The notes beneath the pieces were generated by a model. It had not been told where the DNA came from, made no database searches, and saw only the letters and a list, made by a program, of their open reading frames with translations. Shown piece after piece: positions 51,378 through 59,588 of a stretch of 64,000 nt of DNA. The translations under genes and the position numbers were made by a program. Source of the DNA: Aliitabrizicola sp041905595. Its GTDB lineage: Bacteria > Pseudomonadota > Alphaproteobacteria > Rhodobacterales > Rhodobacteraceae. Within the stretch, counting starts at the first letter, position 1. The number at the start of each line of letters is the position of its first letter. The DNA is taken from the NCBI GenBank assembly GCA_041905595.1, contig JAYRKT010000020.1:1-64000 (forward strand), given 5' to 3'.

Positions 51378-52358
51378 ATGGACCTTTCGAAACATCTGCG
51401 CGGCCTCAACCAGGCGCGCATTGTCGTGGCGATAACCGTGGCGATCTTCGTGATCGCTTCCATCGCTCTGCCCGGCTTCCTGACCTCTGACAACCTGATC
51501 GCTATTATCCGCTCGGTCTCGGTGCTTGGCATCCTGGCGCTCGGCATGGCGATCGTCATCATCGGGCGAGGAATCGACCTGTCGATGGTCGCAGTCATGG
51601 CGATGTCGGTGGCCTGGTATCTTCAGCTTCTGAACAACGGCTGGGGTGATCACGCTGCGCTGGCGCTGGCGCTGGCGGGGGTGCTTGCGATCGGCCTGGT
51701 GAACGGCTTTCTCGTCGCCTATGCCGATGTCCCGGCGATCTTCGTGACGCTGGCGACGGGGTCCTTCACCTTCGGCTTCGTGCGCTCGCAACTGATCGCG
51801 CAGGACGCGGTCTCGGTGCCGGGCGATCACTGGATCATCGCGCTTGGCCGCGCGCGACCGGCGGACGTACCCGCCGACATCTATGTCTTCCTGCTCCTCG
51901 CCTTCGCGGCCTTCCTGTTCCTGCGCTTCACCAAATGGGGGCGTTACGTCTATTACGCCGGCGACAACCCGATGGCGGCGCGCAATGCCGGGATGCCGGT
52001 CCGCCCGATGCTGGTCCTGCGCTATATCCTGTCCTCGCTCGCGGCTTTCCTGGCTGGCTTGCTGACCGCGTCGAGCCTTCAGTCGATCAACACCCGCGTG
52101 GTCAACTCCACGCTCCTTTACGATATCGTGTTGGTCGCCGTGATCGGCGGGATCGGCCTGTCGGGCGGCAAGGGCGGTGTCAGGAATGTCCTGATCGGCG
52201 CGGCGCTGATCGGCATCCTGCTGAACGTGATGACCATCCTCGACATTCCGCAGCTCGAGCAGAACCTTATCAAGTCGACCATCCTGCTGATCGCCATCCT
52301 GTTCGACGGGCTGCTGAACCCCCGCGACGAACAGACTGCCCAGCAGGGGGACATCTGA
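51378..52358 (+). CDS. Sugar-type ABC transporter permease (RbsC family)
   Basis: 326 residues from the ATG at 51378, preceded by GTGGGG only 1-2 bases away, a weak ribosome site; the frame is open upstream but loses hydrophobic character. RbsC-type features: IIGRGIDLSMVAVMAMSVAW and GGIGLSGGKGGVRNVLIGAA. It is the first of two permeases of one importer, the second being a fusion protein downstream, so the channel is probably a heterodimer. It opens the plus-strand operon that runs to about 59553. Confidence 0.87.
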   Translation: MDLSKHLRGLNQARIVVAITVAIFVIASIALPGFLTSDNLIAIIRSVSVLGILALGMAIVIIGRGIDLSMVAVMAMSVAWYLQLLNNGWGDHAALALALAGVLAIGLVNGFLVAYADVPAIFVTLATGSFTFGFVRSQLIAQDAVSVPGDHWIIALGRARPADVPADIYVFLLLAFAAFLFLRFTKWGRYVYYAGDNPMAARNAGMPVRPMLVLRYILSSLAAFLAGLLTASSLQSINTRVVNSTLLYDIVLVAVIGGIGLSGGKGGVRNVLIGAALIGILLNVMTILDIPQLEQNLIKSTILLIAILFDGLLNPRDEQTAQQGDI

Positions 52359-52414
52359 ACAACAAGAGCGCGGAACCCACGCCGCGCCGCATCGCAACAA
52401 GAAGAGGTGACACA

Positions 52415-53434
52415 ATGAAATTGATGAAGACACTGGCGGCCGCCGCCCTTGCCTTGGCCGCCTTTACCGGCGCTGGCCTCGCCCAGACCGAAAGCGACCC
52501 CGGTCCGGCAGAGTATGCCAAAGCGCTGAACGGCAAGCGGATCATCCTGATCCCGATGGCCATGGGATTTGACCTGGCCCAGGGCTGGGCCGCGATCCTC
52601 GAGCGCGAGGTGAAGGCCTTCGGCGGCACCTTCGAGACCCGCGATCCGAACTGGTCGACCGAGGCAGGGGCGCAGGCCATCACCGAGGCCATCGCCTCGG
52701 ACCCCAAGCCCGACATGCTGATCGTGATGCCGCCTGACCTGAACTCCTACAGCCGCCTCCTGAAGAAGGCGCAGGACAAGGGCATCTTCGTCCTGCTGAT
52801 CGACAACCCGGCCAACTTCGCGCCCGACGCCTATATGGGCAGCAACTGGACCCGTCTTGGCGAGCTTGAGGCCGAGGCGGCGGTCAAGGCCTGCGGCGAC
52901 GGAACCTCGAAGAAGATCGGTCTCGTCCAGGGCGACGAGGTGAACGCCACCTCGATCTACCAGTACGAAGGCATCATGAAGGTGCTGAGCCAGCATCCCG
53001 ACATCTCGGTCGTGGCCAAGCCCGTGTCGAACTGGGATCCGACCAACTCGCGCACCGTGACCGCGACGATGCTGCAGCAGACGCCCGACATCTGCGCCAT
53101 CATCGACTTCTGGGACGGCGACGCGACCGGGGCTGCAGCGGCTATCCGCGACGCGAACCTGCAGGACAAGGTCAAGCTCATCACCACCGGTGGCGGCGAG
53201 CAGACCGCCGACTGCGACATGATCCAGAACGGCACCTACCACGCCGTGGTCATGACCGAACTGGTCCGCGAGGCCGGCGACATGGTGGCGATGATCAAGT
53301 ACCTGCTGCAATCCGGCGTGCAACCGGGCGAGCATTCTGCCCGCATCTACACGTTGGAACAGGCCACCACGAAGGAAAACCTGCGGCCCGACAGCTGCTG
53401 GAATCTGAAGGCCCTTCAGGCGATGAACCAGTAA
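52415..53434 (+). CDS. Sugar-type ABC transporter substrate-binding protein
   Basis: 339 residues with signal peptide MKLMKTLAAAALALAAFTGA, cleavage near GLAQTESD. It is a type-I periplasmic receptor (DPNWSTEAGAQAITEAIASD; DMLIVMPPDLNSYSRLLKKA; ICAIIDFWDGDATGAAAAIR). GAGGTG precedes the ATG. It belongs with two permeases and an RbsA-type ATPase. A canonical terminator hairpin follows the stop, which would let it be made in excess of the later genes. Confidence 0.87.
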   Translation: MKLMKTLAAAALALAAFTGAGLAQTESDPGPAEYAKALNGKRIILIPMAMGFDLAQGWAAILEREVKAFGGTFETRDPNWSTEAGAQAITEAIASDPKPDMLIVMPPDLNSYSRLLKKAQDKGIFVLLIDNPANFAPDAYMGSNWTRLGELEAEAAVKACGDGTSKKIGLVQGDEVNATSIYQYEGIMKVLSQHPDISVVAKPVSNWDPTNSRTVTATMLQQTPDICAIIDFWDGDATGAAAAIRDANLQDKVKLITTGGGEQTADCDMIQNGTYHAVVMTELVREAGDMVAMIKYLLQSGVQPGEHSARIYTLEQATTKENLRPDSCWNLKALQAMNQ

Positions 53435-53452
53435 CCCCGTCCAGGGTCCTTC

Positions 53453-53483
53453 GGATGGCCGGGCTTGCCGGCCATCCCTTTTT
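53453..53483 (+). terminator. Intrinsic-type terminator inside the operon, after the binding-protein gene
   Basis: GGATGGCCGG (53453-53462) pairs perfectly with CCGGCCATCC (53468-53477) across a 5-base loop and is followed by CTTTTT (53478-53483). This is the clearest intrinsic terminator in the window. It lies only 19 bases after the binding-protein stop and 18 before the permease-fusion start, so read-through must feed the later genes. Confidence 0.8.
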
Positions 53484-53501
53484 GCCGAGCGTGACCGACC
53501 G

Positions 53502-55625
53502 ATGACCTTCCGCGAACGCCTGCAGGCCTGGCGCTACAACCTGATCCCCGATCACGTCATCGGCGAGATCCTCCAGAAACGCTGGACCGACAACGCGATC
53601 CCCTTCCTCGCGCTCGTCGTGGTCGTGGCCGGCTTCGGTTCGGCGATCCCCGGTTTCTTCAACCCCGGCTCGCTGCAGGATTCGACCCGGCAACTGGGCG
53701 AGTTCAGCCTTGTCGTCATCGGCCTGACTGTGGTGATGCTGGGCGGCGGGATCGACCTGTCGGTCGGTTCGATTTTCGCTCTTGGCACCTTCGCCTCGGT
53801 CGCCTGCTTCTTCCTCTTCCACCTGCCGGTGGGAGTGGCCTTCCTCGCCGCGCTGGCCACCGGGGCTCTGTTCGGGGCGGCGAACGGCTACCTCATCGGC
53901 TACCTCAGGCTGCGGGCCTTCATCACCACGCTGGTCACCTTCATCATCGGCCGCGCGGTCTATGACATCCTCGTGGTGAACTTCGGCTCCGCGGTGCAAC
54001 TCTCCGACGCTTGGTCGGACAGTTGGGAATTCATCGGCGACGGCACGCTTCTCGGGTTGTCGGTTTCGCTCCTGACCGCGCTGGTGCTGGCTGTCGTCAC
54101 CCATGTCGCGCTGACCCGCTCGCGGATGGGCTGGCATGTGCTTGCGGTGGGCGGATCGCGCCGCTCGGCCCACAATGCCGGGATCAAGGTGCGCCGGACG
54201 GTGTTCTTCACCTACGTCTTCTCCGGCCTCTGCTCGGGCGCCGCGGGTTTCCTGATCGCGACGCGGCTGTCAGGTGCCGGCCCCGGCACAGGCATCGGGC
54301 TCGAGATCCTGGCGCTGACGGCTGCGGTCGTGGGCGGCAACTCGCTTGGCGGCGGGAGGGGTTCGGTTGTCAAGGGGATCATGGGCGCGATCATCGTGCT
54401 TGTCATGACCAACGGGCTGATCCGCCTCGGCTACGGCACCGGCACCAACCAGATGGTGCTTGGCATCCTGCTGGCCGTCGCCGTCACCATCGACATCCGC
54501 TGGCTGAAGAACCGCCACAAGGTGCTGAACGAGGTCTATGTCGCCCCGGTCTACCTCAAGATGGGCGAGACCCAGTCAGCCGCCCCTGGCTCGGGCACGC
54601 CCTACGAGTTGAACAACCGCCTGTCGCAGGCCGACGCCATCGGCCTGGGTGAACTGGAAGGCCCCGAGGATGTGATCCTCGACCGCGACGACAACCTCTA
54701 TTGCGGCACGCGCCACGGCGAGATCGTGCGCTTCTTCGCGCCCGACTACACACGGTCCGAGGTTTTCGCCCATGTCGGCGGCTTCCCCCTTGGCCTCGCC
54801 TTCGACCGCGACGGCAACCTTCTGTCCTGCGTCGGCGCGATGGGTCTTTACCGGATCACGCCTGACCGCGAGGTGACGCGCCTGTCCGCCGAGACGCGCC
54901 GCTCGCTGACCTCGATCCAGGACGATGCGCGGCTGCGCGACCCGAACGACCTCGACATCGCGCCGGACGGCAAGGTCTATTTCACCGACTCGACCAAGCG
55001 CTATGACGCCCATGAATGGACGCTCGACTCGATCGAGAACCGGGCGACGGGGCGGCTCCTGATGTACGATCCCGCCACGGGCAAGACCACGACGCTGCTC
55101 GACGGCTACCGCTACGCCAACGGCGTGACGCTGGCCCATGACAACAAGTCGGTGCTCTTCTGCGAAAGCTGGGCCTGCCGCATCCACCGCTACTGGCTGG
55201 AGGGGCCGAAGGCAGGCACGGCGGAATGCCTGATCCGCGACATGCCGGGCTACCCCGACAACATCAACCGCGCCTCGGACGGCACCTACTGGATGGCCTG
55301 GCTCGGGATGCGGACGCCGTCCTTCGACCTGTCGCTGCGCCATCCCGGCATGCGCAAGCGGATGGCGCGGCGGCTGCCGCAGGACGAATGGCTGTTCCCG
55401 AACATCAACACCGGTGGCGTGGTGAAGTTCAACGACAAGGGCGAGATCCTCCAGACCTATGGCGATCTCTCCGGCCAGTCGCATCCGATGGTCACCTCGA
55501 TGCGCGAGCACAAGGGCTACCTCTATATCGGCGGCATCCTGAACAACCGGATCGGCCGCTACCGGATCGAAGGAGCCGATCCGGCCTGGGATGCCAATAC
55601 CGCCTACTGGGGGCCGCGGCGATGA
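53502..55625 (+). CDS. ABC transporter permease fused to an SMP-30/strictosidine-synthase-like beta-propeller lactonase
   Basis: 707 residues. Residues 1 to about 345 are an RbsC-type permease (GGGIDLSVGSIFALGTFASV; GGNSLGGGRGSVVKGIMGAI). From about 375 to the end follows a six-bladed SMP-30-like propeller with four candidate Ca2+ ligands: E389 (LEGPEDVILD), N482 (DPNDLDIAPD), N540 (YANGVTL) and D586 (PGYPDNI). There is no stop or frameshift between them, and typical permeases end near residue 335. RbsC-type C-termini face the cytoplasm, so the enzyme would sit at the channel's inner mouth and could open a lactone or ester as it enters. Substrate unknown. Confidence 0.88.
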   Translation: MTFRERLQAWRYNLIPDHVIGEILQKRWTDNAIPFLALVVVVAGFGSAIPGFFNPGSLQDSTRQLGEFSLVVIGLTVVMLGGGIDLSVGSIFALGTFASVACFFLFHLPVGVAFLAALATGALFGAANGYLIGYLRLRAFITTLVTFIIGRAVYDILVVNFGSAVQLSDAWSDSWEFIGDGTLLGLSVSLLTALVLAVVTHVALTRSRMGWHVLAVGGSRRSAHNAGIKVRRTVFFTYVFSGLCSGAAGFLIATRLSGAGPGTGIGLEILALTAAVVGGNSLGGGRGSVVKGIMGAIIVLVMTNGLIRLGYGTGTNQMVLGILLAVAVTIDIRWLKNRHKVLNEVYVAPVYLKMGETQSAAPGSGTPYELNNRLSQADAIGLGELEGPEDVILDRDDNLYCGTRHGEIVRFFAPDYTRSEVFAHVGGFPLGLAFDRDGNLLSCVGAMGLYRITPDREVTRLSAETRRSLTSIQDDARLRDPNDLDIAPDGKVYFTDSTKRYDAHEWTLDSIENRATGRLLMYDPATGKTTTLLDGYRYANGVTLAHDNKSVLFCESWACRIHRYWLEGPKAGTAECLIRDMPGYPDNINRASDGTYWMAWLGMRTPSFDLSLRHPGMRKRMARRLPQDEWLFPNINTGGVVKFNDKGEILQTYGDLSGQSHPMVTSMREHKGYLYIGGILNNRIGRYRIEGADPAWDANTAYWGPRR

Positions 55626-56656
55626 TCTTTGACCCGATCCTCGACATCTTCCGCGGCAAGGCGATCACCATCCCGCCGCTCGACGGCGCCTTGCGCCCCA
55701 ACACCGCGCTTGACGAGGCGACGGTCGTTGCGGGCCTCCCCTCGCCGGACAACCTCGTCTGGCTCGACGGGCGGCCAGTCTGCTCGTCGGGCGCGGCGGT
55801 GATCGCGCTGGAGCATGGCCATCCCCGACAGATCGCCGAGTTTCCCGCCGAGGTGACAGCCCTCGCCGTCTCGCCCGAAGGCAAGCTCGCGGTCGCGACC
55901 GATGACGGCAAGCTGTCCGAGGGCGGCCACGAGGTGCCCCTGCCCGGCGGCATCGGCTGCATCACCACGCTGGCCTACGGGCCGGACGGCGCGCTGTGGC
56001 TCGCCAACGGCTCCGCGCGCCACCCGGCCTCGGGCTGGGTCGCGGACCTGATGGAGCATGGCTCCGCCGGCTCGGTCTGGCGGCGACTGCCGGGGCAGGA
56101 GTTCCACAAGGTCGCGGGCGGCCTTGCCTGGCCGAATGGCCTTCTGCCCGACGCGGCGGGGGTCACTGTCAGTGAAGGCTGGAAGCACCAGCTGATCCGC
56201 CTCGAAGGCGGCGGCGTGACGCCCGTGCTGCGCCACCTGCCCGGCTACCCGGCCCGCCTGTCCCCGGCAGCGGATGGCGGGACCTGGCTTGCCGTCTTTG
56301 CCCCACGCACCCGGCTGATCGAATTCGTCCTGCAGGAAAAGCACTACCGCTACGACATGATGGCCGAGGTCCCGCGTGACTATTGGATCGCCCCGGCGCT
56401 GCGTTCGGGGCAAAGCTTCCTCGAACCCCTGCAGTGTGGCGGCATCCGCACCATGGGCATCCACAAGGCATGGTCGCCCAGCCGCTCCTACGGGCTGGTT
56501 GTGAAGCTCGCCCCGGATTTCGCCCCGGTCGCGAGCCTGCACAGCCGCGCCAACGGCCGCCGCCACGGCGTGACCTCGGTGATCGAGGCGGGAGGGCAGG
56601 TGCTGATCGCCTCGAAGGGCGGCGATGCGGTGCTGGCCGTGGGAGACGCGGCATGA
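55622..56656 (+). CDS. SMP-30/strictosidine-synthase-like beta-propeller protein, metal site partly lost
   Basis: 344 residues, start overlapping the fusion gene stop (ATGA). Propeller repeats are visible (LPSPDNLVW, ITTLAYGPDGALWLANGS, GGLAWPNGLLPDAAGVTVSE, GYPARLSPAADG). N172 of the NG motif remains, but the first ligand Glu is replaced in SPDN and the DN pair reads AR (A211). It is therefore a propeller paralogue of the fused one that may bind rather than hydrolyse, or use other residues. No signal peptide, so cytoplasmic. It is coupled to the ATPase gene by another ATGA overlap. Confidence 0.75.
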   Translation: MIFDPILDIFRGKAITIPPLDGALRPNTALDEATVVAGLPSPDNLVWLDGRPVCSSGAAVIALEHGHPRQIAEFPAEVTALAVSPEGKLAVATDDGKLSEGGHEVPLPGGIGCITTLAYGPDGALWLANGSARHPASGWVADLMEHGSAGSVWRRLPGQEFHKVAGGLAWPNGLLPDAAGVTVSEGWKHQLIRLEGGGVTPVLRHLPGYPARLSPAADGGTWLAVFAPRTRLIEFVLQEKHYRYDMMAEVPRDYWIAPALRSGQSFLEPLQCGGIRTMGIHKAWSPSRSYGLVVKLAPDFAPVASLHSRANGRRHGVTSVIEAGGQVLIASKGGDAVLAVGDAA

Positions 56657-58149
56657 CCCCGCTTGTGCAGATGGAGAAGATCTCCAAGGCCTATCGGGGC
56701 GTTCCGGCGGTGCGCGAGGTGGATTTCGACCTGTTCCCAGGTGAAATCCACGCGCTTCTGGGCGAGAATGGCGCGGGAAAATCCACGCTGACCAAGATGA
56801 TGGCAGGCGTTGTCGAACCCAGTTCTGGGCGGATCCTGCTGGACGGTCAGGAAGTGACCTTCGCCTCGCCCAATGCCGCGCTCGACGCCGGGATCGCGAT
56901 GGTGTTTCAGGAAACCAGCCTGATCCCTTCGATGACAGTGGCGCAGAACCTCTACCTCGGCACCGAGAAATTCCTGAACCGCCTACGCGGCACCTACATC
57001 TCGGCCCAGCAGTTCCTGCAATCGCTGAACTTCGCCGTGGACCCGACCGCGATGGTCGAAACCCTGGGCGCCGCCAAGCGCCAGATGGTCGAGATTGCCC
57101 GCGCCGTCCACCACAAGGCGCGCGTCATCATCTTCGACGAACCGACCGCCTCGCTCACGCCCGAGGAAAAGCGACACTTCTTCGCCCTTTTGCAGCGGCT
57201 GAAATCCAGCGGCGTCGCCATCGTCTTCATCAGCCACGCGCTGGAAGAGGCGCTGCAGATTTCGGACCGCATCACCATCCTGCGCGACGGCGAACTCGTC
57301 TCGCACGGGGCGACCCGCGACTATGACCGCGACAAGATCATCGCGGCGATGGTCGGGCGCACCCTGTCCGGCGCTCTGTATCGCAAACGCGACGCGGCGG
57401 GGCTACGCAAGCCGGGCAAGAAGGCACTTTCGGTGCAGGACATCTCGCAGGGGCGGATGGTGCGGAACACCTCATTCTCGGTGTTCGAGGGGCAGATCAC
57501 CGGCGTCTTCGGCCTGATCGGCTCGGGCCGGACCGAGACCTTCAAGATCGTCGCCGGCATCACCAAACGCGACTTCCTGATGGGCGGCACGATCGAGCTC
57601 TACGACCGCCCCGTGCGCTATTACACCCCTGCCGAGGCGGTGGCGGACGGCATCGTCTATGTCACCGAAGACCGCAAGATCGAGGGCTTCTTCGAGACGA
57701 TGTCGGTGGCCGAGAACCTGTTCGGCGGCCTCCTCGCCTCGCCGCATCATCGCGGCGTCGTGGTGCGCATGTCCGAGATGCGCGACCTGGCGGCGGAGTG
57801 GACGAAAAAGCTCAACGTCAAGGCGATCAACGACAACGCCCGCGTGGTCGAACTGTCAGGCGGCAACCAGCAGAAGGTGGTGATCGGCAAGGGCCTGGTC
57901 CAGCGCCCGCGGCTGGTGATCTTCGACGAACCTACACGCGGGGTGGATGTGGCCGCGATTGCCGAAATCCACAAGATCGTCAATGATCTGGCCGACAGCG
58001 GCCTCGCGGTGGTGATGATCTCGTCCTACCTGCCCGAGGTCCTGAACCTCTCGGACCGCATCCTCGTCTGCCGGCAGGGCCGCATTGTCGAGGAGCTTTC
58101 GCCCCTTGAGGCGACCGAGGAAAAGATCATGTACGCCGCCGTGCACTGA
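56653..58149 (+). CDS. Sugar-type ABC transporter ATP-binding protein (RbsA family)
   Basis: 498 residues, start overlapping the preceding stop (ATGA). First domain: Walker A GENGAGKST, Walker B VIIFDEPTASLT. Second domain: P-loop GLIGSGRTETF, signature LSGGNQQKVVIGK and LVIFDEPTRGVDVAAIAEI. It powers the two-permease importer encoded upstream. Its position behind the two propeller genes, rather than next to the first permease, is unusual for this importer class and argues that the propellers belong to the system. Confidence 0.9.
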   Translation: MTPLVQMEKISKAYRGVPAVREVDFDLFPGEIHALLGENGAGKSTLTKMMAGVVEPSSGRILLDGQEVTFASPNAALDAGIAMVFQETSLIPSMTVAQNLYLGTEKFLNRLRGTYISAQQFLQSLNFAVDPTAMVETLGAAKRQMVEIARAVHHKARVIIFDEPTASLTPEEKRHFFALLQRLKSSGVAIVFISHALEEALQISDRITILRDGELVSHGATRDYDRDKIIAAMVGRTLSGALYRKRDAAGLRKPGKKALSVQDISQGRMVRNTSFSVFEGQITGVFGLIGSGRTETFKIVAGITKRDFLMGGTIELYDRPVRYYTPAEAVADGIVYVTEDRKIEGFFETMSVAENLFGGLLASPHHRGVVVRMSEMRDLAAEWTKKLNVKAINDNARVVELSGGNQQKVVIGKGLVQRPRLVIFDEPTRGVDVAAIAEIHKIVNDLADSGLAVVMISSYLPEVLNLSDRILVCRQGRIVEELSPLEATEEKIMYAAVH

Positions 58150-58172
58150 GCGGCGACAGGAAGGAGACCGAT

Positions 58173-58577
58173 ATGGCCACCGTGAAACTCTGGACAGATG
58201 AGGAGGCCGCCGCGCATCCGGTCGTCGCCCGCGTCTTCGCCGATATCCGCGAGACCCGGAAGACCGACTTCATCAACAACGTCTGGCGCGGACTTGCGAA
58301 CCATCCCGACCTGCTGGAACGGACCTGGACGCAGCTCAAGGCGGTGATGACCGGGCCGACCACGCTCGGCCCCGTGGTGCAGGAGATGATCTACATCGCC
58401 GTCTCGACCGCCAATGCCTGCAGCTACTGCGTCCATTCCCATACCGCGGCCGCGCGGGCCAAGGGCATGACCGAAGCCCAGCATGCAGAACTTCTGTCGA
58501 TCATCGCGATGGCGGCGCAGACCAACCACCTCGTCACTGCGATGCAGATCCCGGTCGACCCGGCGTTCCAGGTCTAG
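58173..58577 (+). CDS. Carboxymuconolactone-decarboxylase/AhpD-like protein
   Basis: 134 residues. It keeps the AhpD-type redox motif CSYCVHSH (C83, C86, H90) with E71 in front, which points to a peroxidase/disulfide chemistry rather than true carboxymuconolactone decarboxylation. GGAAGGAG precedes the ATG. It lies 23 bases after the ATPase gene and 4 bases before the quinone-oxidoreductase gene, so it is part of the same unit. Its role there may be detoxification of a reactive product. Confidence 0.83.
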   Translation: MATVKLWTDEEAAAHPVVARVFADIRETRKTDFINNVWRGLANHPDLLERTWTQLKAVMTGPTTLGPVVQEMIYIAVSTANACSYCVHSHTAAARAKGMTEAQHAELLSIIAMAAQTNHLVTAMQIPVDPAFQV

Positions 58578-58581
58578 GCCC

Positions 58582-59553
58582 ATGTCCAAGGGATTGATCG
58601 TCCGCGCTCCCGGCGGCGCTGACGCGCTGGAATGGGTTGACCTGCCTAATATTGCGCCAGGCCCCGGCGAGGTGCTGCTGCGACAGACCGCAGTGGGGGT
58701 AAACTTCATCGACGTCTATTATCGCAGCGGCCTCTATCCCTGGCCGCAAACGCCGCTTATCCCCGGTGCAGAGGCCGCGGGCGTTGTCGAGGAGGTCGGG
58801 TCGAGCGTGACCGGGCTCAAGACGGGCGACCGTGTCGTCTACACCGTGCCGACCGGCGCCTATCGCGAGATGCGGGTGATGCCGGCCGAGAGGCTGGTAA
58901 GACTGCCCGAGGGGCTGCCCTCGGACCTGATCGCCGGGGCGTTCCTCAAGGGACTCACCACACAGTATCTCGTGACCGGATCCTACGTGCTGAAGCCCGG
59001 CGACACGATCCTTGTCCATGCCGCGGCGGGCGGCGTGGGCCAGCTTCTCGGCCAATGGGCCGCCGCCATCGGGGCGACGGCAATTGGAACGGCGGGCGGA
59101 CCTGAAAAATGTGGCCTCGCCCGGACCTGTGGCTATGCGCATGTGATCGACTATCGGTCGGAAGATTTCGTGGCCGAGGTGATGGGCATCACGGGCGGGA
59201 AGGGATGCCAGGCGGTTTATGACTCGGTCGGCGCCGACACCTGGCGCGGCTCGCTGGCCTGCCTTGCCCTGCGCGGCAGCTTCGTGAACTTCGGCCAGTC
59301 ATCGGGCACGATCGAGGGCTTCCAGATGCTCGACCTGGCCAAGGGGTCCTACACCGCCGTGCGCCCGGTGCTGTTCCATTACATTGCCAGTCGCGCCGAA
59401 CTTGAGTCGCGCAGCGCCGACCTTTTCGCCAGGATCCTGAACGGTTCTCTCAAGGTCGACATCAGCGCCACCTACCGCTTGCAGGACGCCGCAGGGGCCC
59501 ATCGCGATCTTGAAGCGCGGCGCACGACGGGCAGCGTCATCCTGACCGTCTGA
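58582..59553 (+). CDS. Quinone oxidoreductase (zinc-free MDR family)
   Basis: 323 residues from the ATG at 58582. MDR fold with catalytic-domain segment GVNFIDVYYRSGLYPWPQTP, PGAEAAGVVEEVG and NADPH motif VHAAAGGVGQLLGQWAAAIG. The lack of zinc-ligand cysteines fits the quinone-reductase (QOR) branch. It reduces a quinone or an enone with NADPH in the cytoplasm. It is the last gene of the plus-strand operon and converges with a lysR gene 35 bases away. Confidence 0.88.
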   Translation: MSKGLIVRAPGGADALEWVDLPNIAPGPGEVLLRQTAVGVNFIDVYYRSGLYPWPQTPLIPGAEAAGVVEEVGSSVTGLKTGDRVVYTVPTGAYREMRVMPAERLVRLPEGLPSDLIAGAFLKGLTTQYLVTGSYVLKPGDTILVHAAAGGVGQLLGQWAAAIGATAIGTAGGPEKCGLARTCGYAHVIDYRSEDFVAEVMGITGGKGCQAVYDSVGADTWRGSLACLALRGSFVNFGQSSGTIEGFQMLDLAKGSYTAVRPVLFHYIASRAELESRSADLFARILNGSLKVDISATYRLQDAAGAHRDLEARRTTGSVILTV

Positions 59554-59588
59554 TCTGGGGCGAGCAAGCAGCCGAGGGGCGCTATCTG

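Noticed and set aside
50333..51598. A 421-codon version of the N-formylglutamate amidohydrolase-like protein
   Set aside because: The upstream part is the antisense of the ABC permease gene and its leader; the start at 51109 has a strong ribosome site.
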